A stretch of 64,000 bases of DNA from Streptomyces griseoincarnatus (GCA_014649575.1 BMTH01000008.1:310001-374000); one strand, 5' to 3'. Positions 17,674-26,640 are shown, counted from the stretch's first letter. Program-made: numbers and translations. The notes: generated by a model not told the origin, from the sequence alone.

Positions 17674-17836
17674 GGGCGCACTGCGGGCGCGTCGGACGCG
17701 AGGCTCGCCGCGCCCGTCTTGAGGTCGGGGCACCGGCACCGCCCTCCCCCGGGCCCGTAGGGACCTCGCACTCACCCTGCGTCGGAGGCGCACCGCACGG
17801 ATCACCCGCGAGGGCTACACCTCGAACGCCCGTACG

Positions 17837-18151
17837 TCATGCGCGAGGTGACGTCCCGAAGAGGTCGACCGCCTCGCGGAGTTGACGCAGCCCCTCCCCC
17901 AGCGCGCTCACCGAGCCGATGGCTCCGGCGACGAGCAGCAGGGAGCGGCGCAGCACCGGGATGTCGGGGTGGTCGGCGGCGGCCAGTCCTGCCAGCATGG
18001 CGAGCGCCTCCTCCGCTACACCCCGGTCCCGGAACTCCACACGATGTGCCGCCAGTTGGCGGCGTAACCGGGCCACGGCGGAGCGCAGCTCCGCCACACG
18101 CGGATCCACCTGACTGCCGGGCACACACCTCTGGTCCACGCCTCGCAACAC
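17837..18151 (-). CDS. DUF5955-like small helical protein
   Basis: A protein of about 104 residues, mostly alpha-helical. The central stretch RRSLLLVAGAIGSVSALGEG resembles the Streptomyces family DUF5955, of unknown function. A GGGGGAGGA sequence lies just before the GTG at 18151, with a TTG three bases later as an alternative start. It is flanked by allR and the nucleotidyltransferase gene but faces them, so a role in purine metabolism is not implied. Confidence 0.7.
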   Translation of the reverse strand: MLRGVDQRCVPGSQVDPRVAELRSAVARLRRQLAAHRVEFRDRGVAEEALAMLAGLAAADHPDIPVLRRSLLLVAGAIGSVSALGEGLRQLREAVDLFGTSPRA

Positions 18152-18357
18152 AGTCCTCCCCCTGGCAGGTCGTCGTGCGCCTCCCCTGGCCGGTCCCACG
18201 CGCCCCCGCGGACCGGTGCGCGCCAGTAAACGCCATCCCGGGGCCTTTGCGCCAGCCCGCTGCGTCATCGACTTGTTCCGGAGCGTGACACCGTGGCCCG
18301 AGGCACCCTTCCGCCGGACGCCCGGACGGGCGGCTTCGGGTGGGGTATGCAGGACGC

Positions 18358-18957
18358 ATGACGGACGACGAGAACCGGGTGGCCGGCCTGTTGCTGGCGG
18401 CCGGCGGCGGACGCCGGCTCGGCGGGCGCCCCAAGGCCCTGCTCCCCCACCGGGGGCGGCTCCTCGTGGAGCACGCGGCGGAGGTGCTGCGCGCGGGCGG
18501 CTGCGCGAGCGTGCACGTGGTATTGGGGGCGCGCGCCGATGAGGTGCGCGCCCGTGCCGAGCTGCCGGACTGTGCGCTCGTGGACAACCCGGACTGGGAG
18601 CACGGCATGGGCACGTCCCTGCGGGCCGGCCTTGGGGCGCTCGCCGGTGCGGGCGCGCGGGCCGCGCTGGTGCTGCTGGTTGACCAGCCGGGGATCGGCC
18701 CGGAGGCGGTGGCCCGGGTGCGGCACGCGTACCGGTCGCCGCGCTCGCTGGCCTCGGCGGCGTACGACGGTGTACGCGGCCATCCGGTGCTGTTCGGCGC
18801 CGGACACTGGGCGGGGATCGCCGCGACCGCCACCGGAGACCGGGGGGCACGCGCCTACCTGAGGGAGCACGCGGACGCCGTGGAACTGGTCGAGTGCGGC
18901 GACGTCGCGGAGGCGTACGACATCGACACGGAGGCGGATCTGGCGCACCTTGAGTGA
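18358..18957 (+). CDS. MobA/MocA-like nucleotidyltransferase
   Basis: A 199-residue Rossmann-type nucleotidyltransferase. The N-terminal signature LLLAAGGGRRLGGRPKALLP and the later VLLVDQPGIGPE match the NTP_transf_3 family, which includes molybdopterin cytidylyl- and guanylyltransferases. The ATG at 18358 has AGGA close by; a GTG at 18340 is an alternative. Lying between the allantoin genes and aceB, it could mature the molybdenum cofactor of xanthine dehydrogenase, the step before urate. That role is inference. Confidence 0.78.
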   Translation: MTDDENRVAGLLLAAGGGRRLGGRPKALLPHRGRLLVEHAAEVLRAGGCASVHVVLGARADEVRARAELPDCALVDNPDWEHGMGTSLRAGLGALAGAGARAALVLLVDQPGIGPEAVARVRHAYRSPRSLASAAYDGVRGHPVLFGAGHWAGIAATATGDRGARAYLREHADAVELVECGDVAEAYDIDTEADLAHLE

Positions 18958-18968
18958 GGACTCTCGAC

Positions 18969-19022
18969 ATCAACAAAACATTGAACTTCCACCATGAGGA
19001 AACTACTATCCACTGATCAGAT
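18969..19022 (+). promoter_or_regulatory. aceB promoter with AllR boxes and second motif
   Basis: TTGAAC (18981-18986) and TACTAT (19004-19009), 17 bp apart, form a good promoter. The spacer contains an AllR box, TTCCACCATGAGGAA (18987-19001). A degenerate second box, ATCCACTGATCAGAT, starts exactly 21 bp later at 19008 and covers the -10 box and start. The 17-bp motif ATCAACAAAACATTGAA (18969-18985) overlaps the -35 box. Confidence 0.75.
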
Positions 19023-19110
19023 GCCCTGTGCCCGGAGCAGAGGCCTCTCCCGCCGTACCCGGGTCGCCCGGCACCCGGTGCCCCCCGCACGCCGAAGGAA
19101 GTGACAGCTG

Positions 19111-20736
19111 ATGTCCGCACCAGCGCCGTCCCCGCTGGCCATCGTCGACGCCGAACCCCTGCCGCGGCAGGAGGAGGTCCTCTCCGAGACGGCCCTCGCC
19201 TTCCTGGCGGAGCTGCACCGGCGGTTCACGCCCCGGCGGGACGAGCTGCTCGCCCGGCGCGCGGAGCGCCGCGCCGAGATCGCCCGCACCTCCACCCTCG
19301 ACTTCCTCCCCGAGACGGCGGCGATCCGCGCCGACGACTCCTGGAAGGTCGCCCCGGCCCCGCCGGCCCTGGAGGACCGCCGCGTCGAGATCACCGGCCC
19401 GACCGACCGCAAGATGACCGTCAACGCGCTCAACTCCGGTGCCAAGGTGTGGCTCGCCGACTTCGAGGACGCCTCCGCGCCGACCTGGGAGAACGTGGTC
19501 ACCGGCCAGCTCAACCTGATCGACGCGTACACCCGCGGCATCGACTTCACCGACGAACGCACCGGCAAGACGTACGCCCTGCGTCCGGACGAGGAGCTGG
19601 CGACGGTCGTCATGCGCCCGCGCGGCTGGCACCTGGACGAGCGCCACCTCACCGACGCCGGCGGCGCCCCGGTGCCCGGCGCGCTGGTCGACTTCGGCCT
19701 GTACTTCTTCCACAACGCCAAGCGGCTGCTCGACCTCGGCAAGGGGCCGTACTTCTACCTGCCGAAGACGGAGTCGCACCTCGAGGCGCGGCTGTGGAAC
19801 GACGTGTTCGTGTTCGCGCAGGACTATCTGGGCGTCCCCCGGGGCACCGTCCGCGCCACGGTCCTCATCGAGACGATCACGGCCGCGTACGAGATGGAGG
19901 AGATCCTCTACGAGCTGCGCGACCACGCCTCCGGGCTGAACGCGGGCCGCTGGGACTACCTGTTCTCCATCGTCAAGAACTTCCGCGACGCAGGACCCGG
20001 GTTCGTGCTGCCGGACCGCAACGCGGTGACGATGACCGCCCCGTTCATGCGGGCGTACACCGAACTCCTCGTCCGCACCTGCCACAGGCGTGGCGCCCAC
20101 GCGATCGGCGGCATGGCGGCGTTCATCCCGTCCCGGCGGGACGAGGAGGTCAACAAGGTCGCCTTCGAGAAGGTGAAGGCGGACAAGGACCGCGAGGCGA
20201 ACGACGGCTTCGACGGCTCCTGGGTCGCCCACCCGGACCTGGTGCCGATCGCGATGGAGTCCTTCGACCGGGTGCTCGGCGACAGGCCGAACCAGAAGGA
20301 CCGGCTGCGCGAGGACGTCGACGTCAAGGCCGAGGACCTGATCGCGATCGGCTCGCTCGACGCCAGGCCCACGTACGCGGGTCTGGTCAACGCCGTGCAG
20401 GTCGGCATCCGGTACATCGAGGCGTGGCTGCGCGGCCTGGGCGCGGTGGCCATCTTCAACCTGATGGAGGACGCGGCCACCGCGGAGATCTCCCGCTCCC
20501 AGATCTGGCAGTGGATCAACGCGGGCGTGGTGCTCGACAACGGCGAGCGGGTCACCGCCGAGCTGGCCCGCAAGGTCGCCGCCGAGGAACTGGCGGACAT
20601 CCGCGCGGAGATCGGGGACGAGGCGTTCACGGCGGGCAACTGGCAGCAGGCGCACGACCTGCTGCTGAAGGTCGCCCTCGACGAGGACTACGCGGACTTC
20701 CTGACACTGCCGGCGTACCAGCAGCTGAAGGGCTGA
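19111..20736 (+). CDS. aceB: Malate synthase
   Basis: A 541-residue malate synthase A that condenses glyoxylate with acetyl-CoA to malate. Family motifs include VWLADFEDASAPTWENV near residue 115, VLIETITAAYEMEEIL near 251 and NLMEDAATAEISRSQIWQWI near 451. Length is normal. A GAAGGAAGTG stretch precedes the ATG. No isocitrate lyase gene is nearby, so glyoxylate here more likely comes from allantoin breakdown, in keeping with the AllR boxes in the promoter. Confidence 0.96.
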   Translation: MSAPAPSPLAIVDAEPLPRQEEVLSETALAFLAELHRRFTPRRDELLARRAERRAEIARTSTLDFLPETAAIRADDSWKVAPAPPALEDRRVEITGPTDRKMTVNALNSGAKVWLADFEDASAPTWENVVTGQLNLIDAYTRGIDFTDERTGKTYALRPDEELATVVMRPRGWHLDERHLTDAGGAPVPGALVDFGLYFFHNAKRLLDLGKGPYFYLPKTESHLEARLWNDVFVFAQDYLGVPRGTVRATVLIETITAAYEMEEILYELRDHASGLNAGRWDYLFSIVKNFRDAGPGFVLPDRNAVTMTAPFMRAYTELLVRTCHRRGAHAIGGMAAFIPSRRDEEVNKVAFEKVKADKDREANDGFDGSWVAHPDLVPIAMESFDRVLGDRPNQKDRLREDVDVKAEDLIAIGSLDARPTYAGLVNAVQVGIRYIEAWLRGLGAVAIFNLMEDAATAEISRSQIWQWINAGVVLDNGERVTAELARKVAAEELADIRAEIGDEAFTAGNWQQAHDLLLKVALDEDYADFLTLPAYQQLKG

Positions 20737-20755
20737 GGCGGCCCGTCCGGGCGGT

Positions 20756-21034
20756 TCACCTCTCCGAGTGGCCCAGGGGTTTCCCCGGGGCCACTCGGTC
20801 GCGTACGGCCTGCTTGACCGCCGTCGGCTCCGGGAAGCCCTGCTCGCGCCGGTCCCAGACGACCTCGCCCCCGACCCTGACCACGAACACGCCGCCGGTG
20901 CCGGGCCTGAGCGCCAGCTCGGTCAGTTCCTGCTCGAAGGTGGTCAGCAGCTCCTGCGCCAGCCAGGCCGCCCGGGGCAGCCAGCGGCACCGGGTGCAGT
21001 ACTCGATCTCCACGCGCCGCGCGTCGGCCGTCAT
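20756..21034 (-). CDS. SelW/SelT/SelH-like (Rdx) redox protein
   Basis: A 92-residue thioredoxin-like protein. An N-terminal CTRC motif follows VEIEY, and GGVFVVRVGGEVVWDRR is typical of the Rdx family; here cysteine replaces selenocysteine. A thiol-redox role is presumed. Its ATG overlaps the stop of the HipA-like gene (ATGA), so the two are translationally coupled. Confidence 0.82.
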   Translation of the reverse strand: MTADARRVEIEYCTRCRWLPRAAWLAQELLTTFEQELTELALRPGTGGVFVVRVGGEVVWDRREQGFPEPTAVKQAVRDRVAPGKPLGHSER

Positions 21035-21957
21035 CGCAGGTGCACCGTCCCGTCCTGTTCCACCGCCGGCCGGCCGTGCAGGTCGGGCACCTGCTTGAGC
21101 CAGGCCGGGCGGCCCTGTTGCGTCCGTGCCGCCCGGAGGGCGTTCTCCGCGGCGATCTCCTCCGCCGTGGGGAAGTCGAGGGGCAGCCACGCGCCGGACG
21201 CCCGTGCCCGCGCGTGCAGGTGTTCCACGTACGCCGCGCGGACCGCCTCGGGCGAGGCGAACCCCGGCTCGCCGTCCAGCCAGGGGTCGGGCACCTGGTG
21301 CACGATCGACCGCAGCAGTTCCTCCGTCACCCGGGGCGCCAGTTCCGCGTCGGCGGCGCGCACGTCGGGCCCGTACCGGCCGAGGGCGTGGTGGCGGAAG
21401 TCGTACGCCTTCGCCGGGTCGCCGGCGTCCCAGCGGTGGTGGAAGACGAGCGCGGCACCGTGGTCGATCAGCCACAGCCGGGGCGGGGCGACGCCGAGCG
21501 TCGGCCACAGCAGCAGGTTGGAGCTGTGCACGGTGCGGTCGACGTTCGCGGTGAGTGCGTCGAGCCACACGATCCGCCCGGCCTCCAGCGGATCGACGGC
21601 GAACGTCTCGGCGGCCTCGGGGGTGAAGTCGCGCGCTCCCGGCAGGTGGTCCATGCCGAGGTTGACCCCGGCGCTGGCGGCGTGCAGGTCGCGCACCTCC
21701 TGGTGGGGTTCAGCGTCGGCGATCGCCGGGTCGAAGTGCACCAGCACCAGCTCCGGGAAGCGCAGCCCGAGCGCCCGCGCCAGCTCGCCGACGATCACCT
21801 CGGCGACCAGTGCCTTGCGGCCCTGCGCGGAGCCGGTGAACTTGACGACGTAGGTGCCCAGATCGTCCGCCTCGACGACGCCCGGCACGGAACCCCCGGA
21901 GTGCAGGGGCTCGACGTAACGGGTGGCGGTGACCTGCTTCAGCATGCTCCGGGCCAC
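21031..21957 (-). CDS. HipA-like kinase-fold protein
   Basis: A 308-residue protein related to the HipA kinase fold. Kinase-like motifs are ALTANVDRTVHSSNLLLW, carrying an Asp-Arg and Asn arrangement, and LWLIDHGAAL, a DFG-like metal site. There is no HipB antitoxin gene, and the protein is shorter than toxin HipA, so a classical toxin role is doubtful. The GTG at 21957 is preceded by GAGG; an ATG at 21945 is possible. It is coupled to the SelW-like gene. Target unknown. Confidence 0.72.
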   Translation of the reverse strand: MARSMLKQVTATRYVEPLHSGGSVPGVVEADDLGTYVVKFTGSAQGRKALVAEVIVGELARALGLRFPELVLVHFDPAIADAEPHQEVRDLHAASAGVNLGMDHLPGARDFTPEAAETFAVDPLEAGRIVWLDALTANVDRTVHSSNLLLWPTLGVAPPRLWLIDHGAALVFHHRWDAGDPAKAYDFRHHALGRYGPDVRAADAELAPRVTEELLRSIVHQVPDPWLDGEPGFASPEAVRAAYVEHLHARARASGAWLPLDFPTAEEIAAENALRAARTQQGRPAWLKQVPDLHGRPAVEQDGTVHLR

Positions 21958-22020
21958 CCCATCCTCGTACGACGTCGGACAGGAATCCTAACCGCGCGGG
22001 GTGGGGCGACGCCGGGCCGG

Positions 22021-22257
22021 TCAGGCAGGCGGCCCGGTCTCCTTCTCGCGCTCCTCCGCCCGGCGGAGGGTGTCCGCCGGCACCATCTCGGGGACGTAGT
22101 CGGGGCAGTCGGGGTTGTGGCAGGGGCCGGCCCGCCAGCGGGGGACGTTGATGCCCATGGTCTTGTGTCGGGTGACGACGGTGTCGACCGGCTGTCCGCA
22201 CGAGCCGCACAGCAGTTCGGTGGACCGGCTCCCGTCGCGCCTGCGGTCGCTGCTCAT
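22021..22257 (-). CDS. Small zinc-ribbon protein
   Basis: A 78-residue hydrophilic protein with CGSCG near residue 17 and PCHNPDCPDY near 45, two cysteine pairs likely to bind zinc. No known family was recognised. It is divergent from nothing nearby and lies 20 bp from the TerC gene end on the same strand, so it may be the last gene of that operon. Confidence 0.65.
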   Translation of the reverse strand: MSSDRRRDGSRSTELLCGSCGQPVDTVVTRHKTMGINVPRWRAGPCHNPDCPDYVPEMVPADTLRRAEEREKETGPPA

Positions 22258-22277
22258 GCCTCCACTTTACTCCCGCT

Positions 22278-23231
22278 TTACGTGTTTTCATCCTGCTCGG
22301 CGGGCGGCCGCAGCACGCTCACCGTGATCGACACGGCCAGGACGACGACGATGACGGCCAGGCTGACCAGGGACGGGATCTCCGGGACGGCGGTGCTGAC
22401 CGTCTCGTGGGTCGCCTGGAGGACCAGCTTCACGCCGATGAAGCCGAGGATCAGCGCGAGGCCGACGCTCAGGTAGTGGAAGCGGTCGAGCAGTCCGGCC
22501 AGCATGAAGTACAGGGCGCGCAGGCCGAGGATGGCGAAGGCGTTACTGGTGTAGACGATGAACACGTCGCTGCTGACGGCGAGCACCGCGGGCACGCTGT
22601 CGACGGCGAAGACGAGGTCGGCGGCCTCGATGGCGGCGACGACCGCGAGCAGCGGGGTCGCCACCCGTTTGCCCGCCTCCTTGACGAAGAAGTGGGGACC
22701 CGCGTACTCGTCCCGGACGGGGACGACCTTGCGCAGCAGCCGGACCGCGATGCTCTTGCCGGGGTCGAAGCTCTCCTCCTCCCCCTTGAGGATCTTGTAC
22801 GTGCTCCAGAAGAGGATCGCGGCGAAGACGTACAGCACGGCGGTGAACCTGCTGACCACCGCCACGCCTGCCGCGAGGAACAGACCGCGGAAGACCAGCG
22901 CGCCCAGGACGCCGAGGAACAGCACGCGGTGCTGGTAGGCGCGCGGCACCTGGAAGTAGCTGAAGATCAGGGCGAAGACGAAGAGGTTGTCGACGGACAG
23001 GCTCTTCTCCAGCAGCCACGCGGTGGTGTACTCCACGCCCGCGTCGGTGCCGACGACGAGAAAGACCACACCGCCGAAGACGATGGCCAGGCCGATCCAC
23101 CCGGCGCTCCACGCCGCCGCCTCACGGAAGTCGATGACATGGGCCGAGCGGTGTGCGAACAGGTCGATCGCGAGGGACACGACGACGATGACGACGAACA
23201 CGATCCACAGCCAGAACGGCACGTCATGCAC
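22278..23231 (-). CDS. TerC-family integral membrane protein
   Basis: A 317-residue protein with about nine hydrophobic segments. LSVDNLFVFALIFSYF and VFAVDSVPAVLAVS are the paired acidic motifs of the TerC/Alx family, which is linked to metal (manganese) export and tellurite resistance. GGAGG lies seven bases before the GTG at 23231, so the 27-residue upstream extension was rejected. No other ter genes are nearby. No yybP-type riboswitch was recognised in the 124-bp leader. Confidence 0.9.
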   Translation of the reverse strand: MHDVPFWLWIVFVVIVVVSLAIDLFAHRSAHVIDFREAAAWSAGWIGLAIVFGGVVFLVVGTDAGVEYTTAWLLEKSLSVDNLFVFALIFSYFQVPRAYQHRVLFLGVLGALVFRGLFLAAGVAVVSRFTAVLYVFAAILFWSTYKILKGEEESFDPGKSIAVRLLRKVVPVRDEYAGPHFFVKEAGKRVATPLLAVVAAIEAADLVFAVDSVPAVLAVSSDVFIVYTSNAFAILGLRALYFMLAGLLDRFHYLSVGLALILGFIGVKLVLQATHETVSTAVPEIPSLVSLAVIVVVLAVSITVSVLRPPAEQDENT

Positions 23232-23355
23232 AGGCCGGCCTCCTCCGGGCGCGGTCGGGGGGCGGTCCCCCCGGGGGCCTTCCCTGCGGCCCTCCTCCCG
23301 AGTCTGGGGCATCGGGGCGGCGGTCGCCTCTCGTCGCGTTCCACGCGGGGCACGC

Positions 23356-24909
23356 TCAGTGACCGGACAGCGGGTTGGGCAGCGGCCGGTAGCGGGCGTC
23401 GGCGCCGTCGGCCGCGGTCCAGCGCAGGAGGAGGTTGGTCTTGGCGGGCAGGGTGGGCGCGGTCAGGAGAGCGGGAATCTCGGGGAGGTCGTGGCGGGCC
23501 AGTTCGCGGCGGACCGCGGGCCAGGGGTCGAGGCCGGGGTGGTGGTCGGCGAGGGCGGCGGCGATCTCCATGAGGTGGTTGACGACCAGGCAGTACACCA
23601 GCCGCTCCCACCCGGCCTCCCGCGTCACCGTGGGCGGGCCGCCGGGGCGGTGCGGGGACGCGAGCAGCTTCACGCCCTCCGCGTCGCGGTAGAGGGCCTG
23701 CACCGGCATGCCGTCGGCGTCGACGGCGATCAGCGTGTTCTGCAGGTGCGCCTCCAGGACGACGCCGTGCCGGTGGAAGGCGGCGAGCGCCGGGGGCACC
23801 ACCCGGGCCAGGTACGCCTCCCACCAGGCGGCGGGACGGTCGGTGGCCGCGAGCGGGTCACCGGCGAAACCCTCCACCAGGGCGGCGGCCAGGCAGGGGG
23901 TGGCGCCCGGGACCAGCCGCCCGCGGAACCCGTCACGGACGACCACGGCGAGCTGCTCGAAGGCGAAGTCCGCGGTGCGGTGCCCCCGGTCGCTCAGCCA
24001 GGCCCCGCCCGCCGGGCCGTCCGCGAAGGCGTCCCGTACGGCGGTGTCGGTGACGCGCAGGCGTGCCAGGTCGTGCCGCCACAGGCGGCGGATGTCGTTG
24101 GTGATGCGCACGTCGAGGCTGAACTTGAGGAAGAGGTCCTCGGCGGGCGCGTGGACGGTGCGGACGGCGGCCGTGGGCCACACCGGCCAGGGCGTCTCGC
24201 CGAGCCGGAGCAGGCGGCCGTCGGCGAAGGCGGGGGCGAGGTCGTCGGCGGCGAGGTCGAGCTGCCAGGGGTGGGCGGGCAGCAGCCGGTAGCCGGGCGG
24301 GGCGGCGCCGAGACGGTCCAGGGCGGCGGTGTCGCCCTCGTCCACCAGGGTGTCCTCGCGCACGCCCAGCAGGGCCAGCGGGAAGCGGGCGTACGCCTCG
24401 GGTGCGTACGGCAGCCAGCCGGCCGCGGGGCCGCCGCCGCGGGCCTTGGGCGCGGGATGGTGGGTGTGGCCGGTGAGCAGGGACTGCTCGGAGCGCGGGT
24501 AGAGGCCGTCGGGCGGGTCAGCCCGGTCGCGGGCGGCGAGCAGCGCGGCGACGGCGTCACGGCTGTCGAGCATCTCGGCGGGCAGTTCGTAGTTGGAGCG
24601 GCCGGTGTGCCGGCGGAGCTCCTCGGCGACGAGTTTGACCAGTTCCGCGTGGGTGAGACGGCGCCAGGAACCGGCGGTGTGCACCTCGGGCGCGGTGGGG
24701 CGCCGGGCGCCGCGCACGCGCAGCAGCCGCCGGCTGTGGGGCAGGCGGTAGGTGCGCGGGCCGTCCGGGCGGGCGGGCCCGGGCAGGGGCTCGGCCACTT
24801 CGCGCAGCAGGCAGTTCAGCAGCGGCACGGCCGCGTGGGCGTCGGCGCGCCCTGCCAGGTCCGCACGGCTCGCCGCGTCGTCGTCTGCGGGCGGGGGCAT
24901 GAGGTCCAC
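23356..24909 (-). CDS. IucA/IucC-family NIS siderophore synthetase
   Basis: A 517-residue ATP-dependent enzyme of the NRPS-independent siderophore family, which forms amide or ester bonds between a carboxylate such as citrate and an amine or alcohol. Family motifs are LTGHTHHPAPKARGG, LLPAHPWQLD, KFSLDVRITNDIRR and VLEAHLQNTLIAV, followed by a FhuF-like C-terminal part. The GTG at 24909 or the ATG at 24900 may start it. It is divergent from a second synthetase. No transporter, decarboxylase or hydroxylase gene is adjacent. Confidence 0.88.
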   Translation of the reverse strand: MDLMPPPADDDAASRADLAGRADAHAAVPLLNCLLREVAEPLPGPARPDGPRTYRLPHSRRLLRVRGARRPTAPEVHTAGSWRRLTHAELVKLVAEELRRHTGRSNYELPAEMLDSRDAVAALLAARDRADPPDGLYPRSEQSLLTGHTHHPAPKARGGGPAAGWLPYAPEAYARFPLALLGVREDTLVDEGDTAALDRLGAAPPGYRLLPAHPWQLDLAADDLAPAFADGRLLRLGETPWPVWPTAAVRTVHAPAEDLFLKFSLDVRITNDIRRLWRHDLARLRVTDTAVRDAFADGPAGGAWLSDRGHRTADFAFEQLAVVVRDGFRGRLVPGATPCLAAALVEGFAGDPLAATDRPAAWWEAYLARVVPPALAAFHRHGVVLEAHLQNTLIAVDADGMPVQALYRDAEGVKLLASPHRPGGPPTVTREAGWERLVYCLVVNHLMEIAAALADHHPGLDPWPAVRRELARHDLPEIPALLTAPTLPAKTNLLLRWTAADGADARYRPLPNPLSGH

Positions 24910-25008
24910 GCGTTCTGGTTCCCTACGTCTGTCCGGCGGAGACGATCAGTATGTCTGGCATCGTCCCTCCCTACGTCCCACCTTTCCGCCGATCCGAGGA
25001 GTCTGCCC

Positions 25009-26595
25009 GTGCCGCGTCCCTCCACCGCCGAGGCCGAGATCGCCGAGGAGCTGGCCGTCGTACGGCCCGCTCTCCTTCCCGCGTACACGCGGGCGCTGCC
25101 CGGCGCGCGTGCGGCGGTGCTGACCCGGCTGTGGCGGGGGCTGACCCACGATCCGCTGCCGTGGATCACCGGACGGGAGGACACCCGGTCGGGGGTGGTG
25201 CTGCGGCTGGCGGACGGGCGGCGGCTGGAGGGTCCGGTCCCGGACCCGTACGCGACAAACGCCGGCGTGACCGCCGTACGGCTGGACGGGACGGAGTACG
25301 ACGATCCGGCGCGGCTGATGGCGGACCTGGCGGTCCCGCACTCGGGCTCGTTCGCCGCCGAACTGGGACACAGCACGGCCTCGTTGGCGCTGTCGCGGGC
25401 GGGGCAGCGGGACTTCGGGGGGCCTGGGGACGCGGCGCCGGTGCGGGACTGGGAGTGGGAGCAGCGGGTGGTCGACGGGCACCCTTTCCATCCGAACTGC
25501 CGTTCCCGACCCGGCTTCTCGGTGGCCGAACAGCTCGCGTACGGCCCCGAGCACCGGCCGGTGGTGGAGCTGGAGCTGATTCCGGTGCCGGCCCGGGAGT
25601 GTCTGGTGTCGGGGGCGTGGCCCGACCGGCTGCGGGACGGGGACCGGGTGCTGGTGCCGGTGCATCCGTGGCAGGCGGCGCATGTGCTGAAGCGGGCGGG
25701 TGAGCCGGGGGCTTCGGGCAGGGGTGAGGGGACGGCCTCGGCCAGCCGTCAGGGGGCGGCCTCGGTCAGGGGTGAGGGGGCGCTCGCGGCGCATCCGCTG
25801 ATGGCGCTGCGCACCCTCGCGCTGCCGGACGGGCCGCACGTCAAGACGGCGGTGAGCGCCCGGCTGACGTCCTCCGTGCGGGACATCTCCCTGGGGTCGG
25901 TCGCCGCGTCGGCGGCCCTGTCGGACTTCGGGCAGGCGGTGGCGGAGCGCACGGACGGGCTGCTGCGGATCACCCGCACGCCGGCCGCGGTGGCGGCCGG
26001 TTCGCCCGACCTCACGGCGCTGCTGCGGGAGTCTCCGGAGAAGTACGCGGGCCCCGGGGAACGGGTGGTTCCGGTGGCGGCGCTGGCGGCCACGGACCTG
26101 CCCCGCTCCCCCGCGCGGCTGGCCCGTCTCGCCCGGCTCGCGCTCACCGTCGGGCTGCGGCTGCTGGACCTGGGGGTGGCGCTGGAGGCACACGGACAGA
26201 ACCTGCTCGTGGTGCTGTCGCCGGACGGGGAGCCGGTACGGCTGGTCTACCGGGACCTGGCCGATCTGCGCGTCTCGCCGGCGCGCCTGGCCCGGCACGG
26301 CATCCCGGTGCCGGACGTGCCGGACCGCATGGTCACGGACGACGCCCTGGCGCTGCGCCGCAAGCTGTTCGGCTCGCTGGTGGCGGGAGCGCTGGCCGGG
26401 ACGGCGGGGTCGGGCTCGGCCCTGCGGGCGGCGCTGGAGACGGCCGTACCGGATCTGCCGCGCACCGACGACCTCTCGGCGCTGCTCGGCGGACCGCTGC
26501 CGGCGAAGGCGCTGACACTGATGCGGCTGTCACCGGGCACGGCGGGCGACCAGTGGGCGGAACTTCCCAATCCCCTTCGTTCCGGGTCCGGATGA
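25009..26595 (+). CDS. Second IucA/IucC-family NIS siderophore synthetase
   Basis: A 528-residue NIS synthetase with DGHPFHPNCRSRPGF, LVPVHPWQAAHVL, VKTAVSARLTSSVRDIS and VALEAHGQNLLVVL. A Gly/Ser/Ala-rich insert of about 30 residues (about 233-263) is encoded by short imperfect repeats at 25715-25785 and is unusual for the family. GAGGAG lies seven bases before the GTG at 25009. The 99-bp divergent spacer shows no recognisable DmdR/IdeR iron box. The two synthetases probably act in sequence on one product. Confidence 0.88.
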   Translation: MPRPSTAEAEIAEELAVVRPALLPAYTRALPGARAAVLTRLWRGLTHDPLPWITGREDTRSGVVLRLADGRRLEGPVPDPYATNAGVTAVRLDGTEYDDPARLMADLAVPHSGSFAAELGHSTASLALSRAGQRDFGGPGDAAPVRDWEWEQRVVDGHPFHPNCRSRPGFSVAEQLAYGPEHRPVVELELIPVPARECLVSGAWPDRLRDGDRVLVPVHPWQAAHVLKRAGEPGASGRGEGTASASRQGAASVRGEGALAAHPLMALRTLALPDGPHVKTAVSARLTSSVRDISLGSVAASAALSDFGQAVAERTDGLLRITRTPAAVAAGSPDLTALLRESPEKYAGPGERVVPVAALAATDLPRSPARLARLARLALTVGLRLLDLGVALEAHGQNLLVVLSPDGEPVRLVYRDLADLRVSPARLARHGIPVPDVPDRMVTDDALALRRKLFGSLVAGALAGTAGSGSALRAALETAVPDLPRTDDLSALLGGPLPAKALTLMRLSPGTAGDQWAELPNPLRSGSG

Positions 26596-26604
26596 CGGGC
26601 CGTT

Positions 26605-26634
26605 TTGATGTGCGGCGTTCCTGATCAATAGGAT
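26605..26634 (+). promoter_or_regulatory. Leaderless promoter of the vWA gene
   Basis: TTGATG (26605-26610) and TAGGAT (26629-26634) are 18 bp apart. The expected start falls on the ATG at 26641. Confidence 0.55.
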
Positions 26635-26640
26635 CCGCCG

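Noticed and set aside
21031..21957. Type II HipBA toxin-antitoxin module
   Set aside because: No HipB-like helix-turn-helix gene is adjacent; the coupled neighbour is a SelW-like redox protein.
22259..23355. Manganese riboswitch in front of TerC
   Set aside because: The 124-bp leader was read for the paired conserved loops of the yybP-ykoY type and none was convincing by eye.
24910..25008. Iron box between the two NIS synthetases
   Set aside because: No sequence close to the TTAGGTTAGGCTCACCTAA-type operator is present in the spacer.
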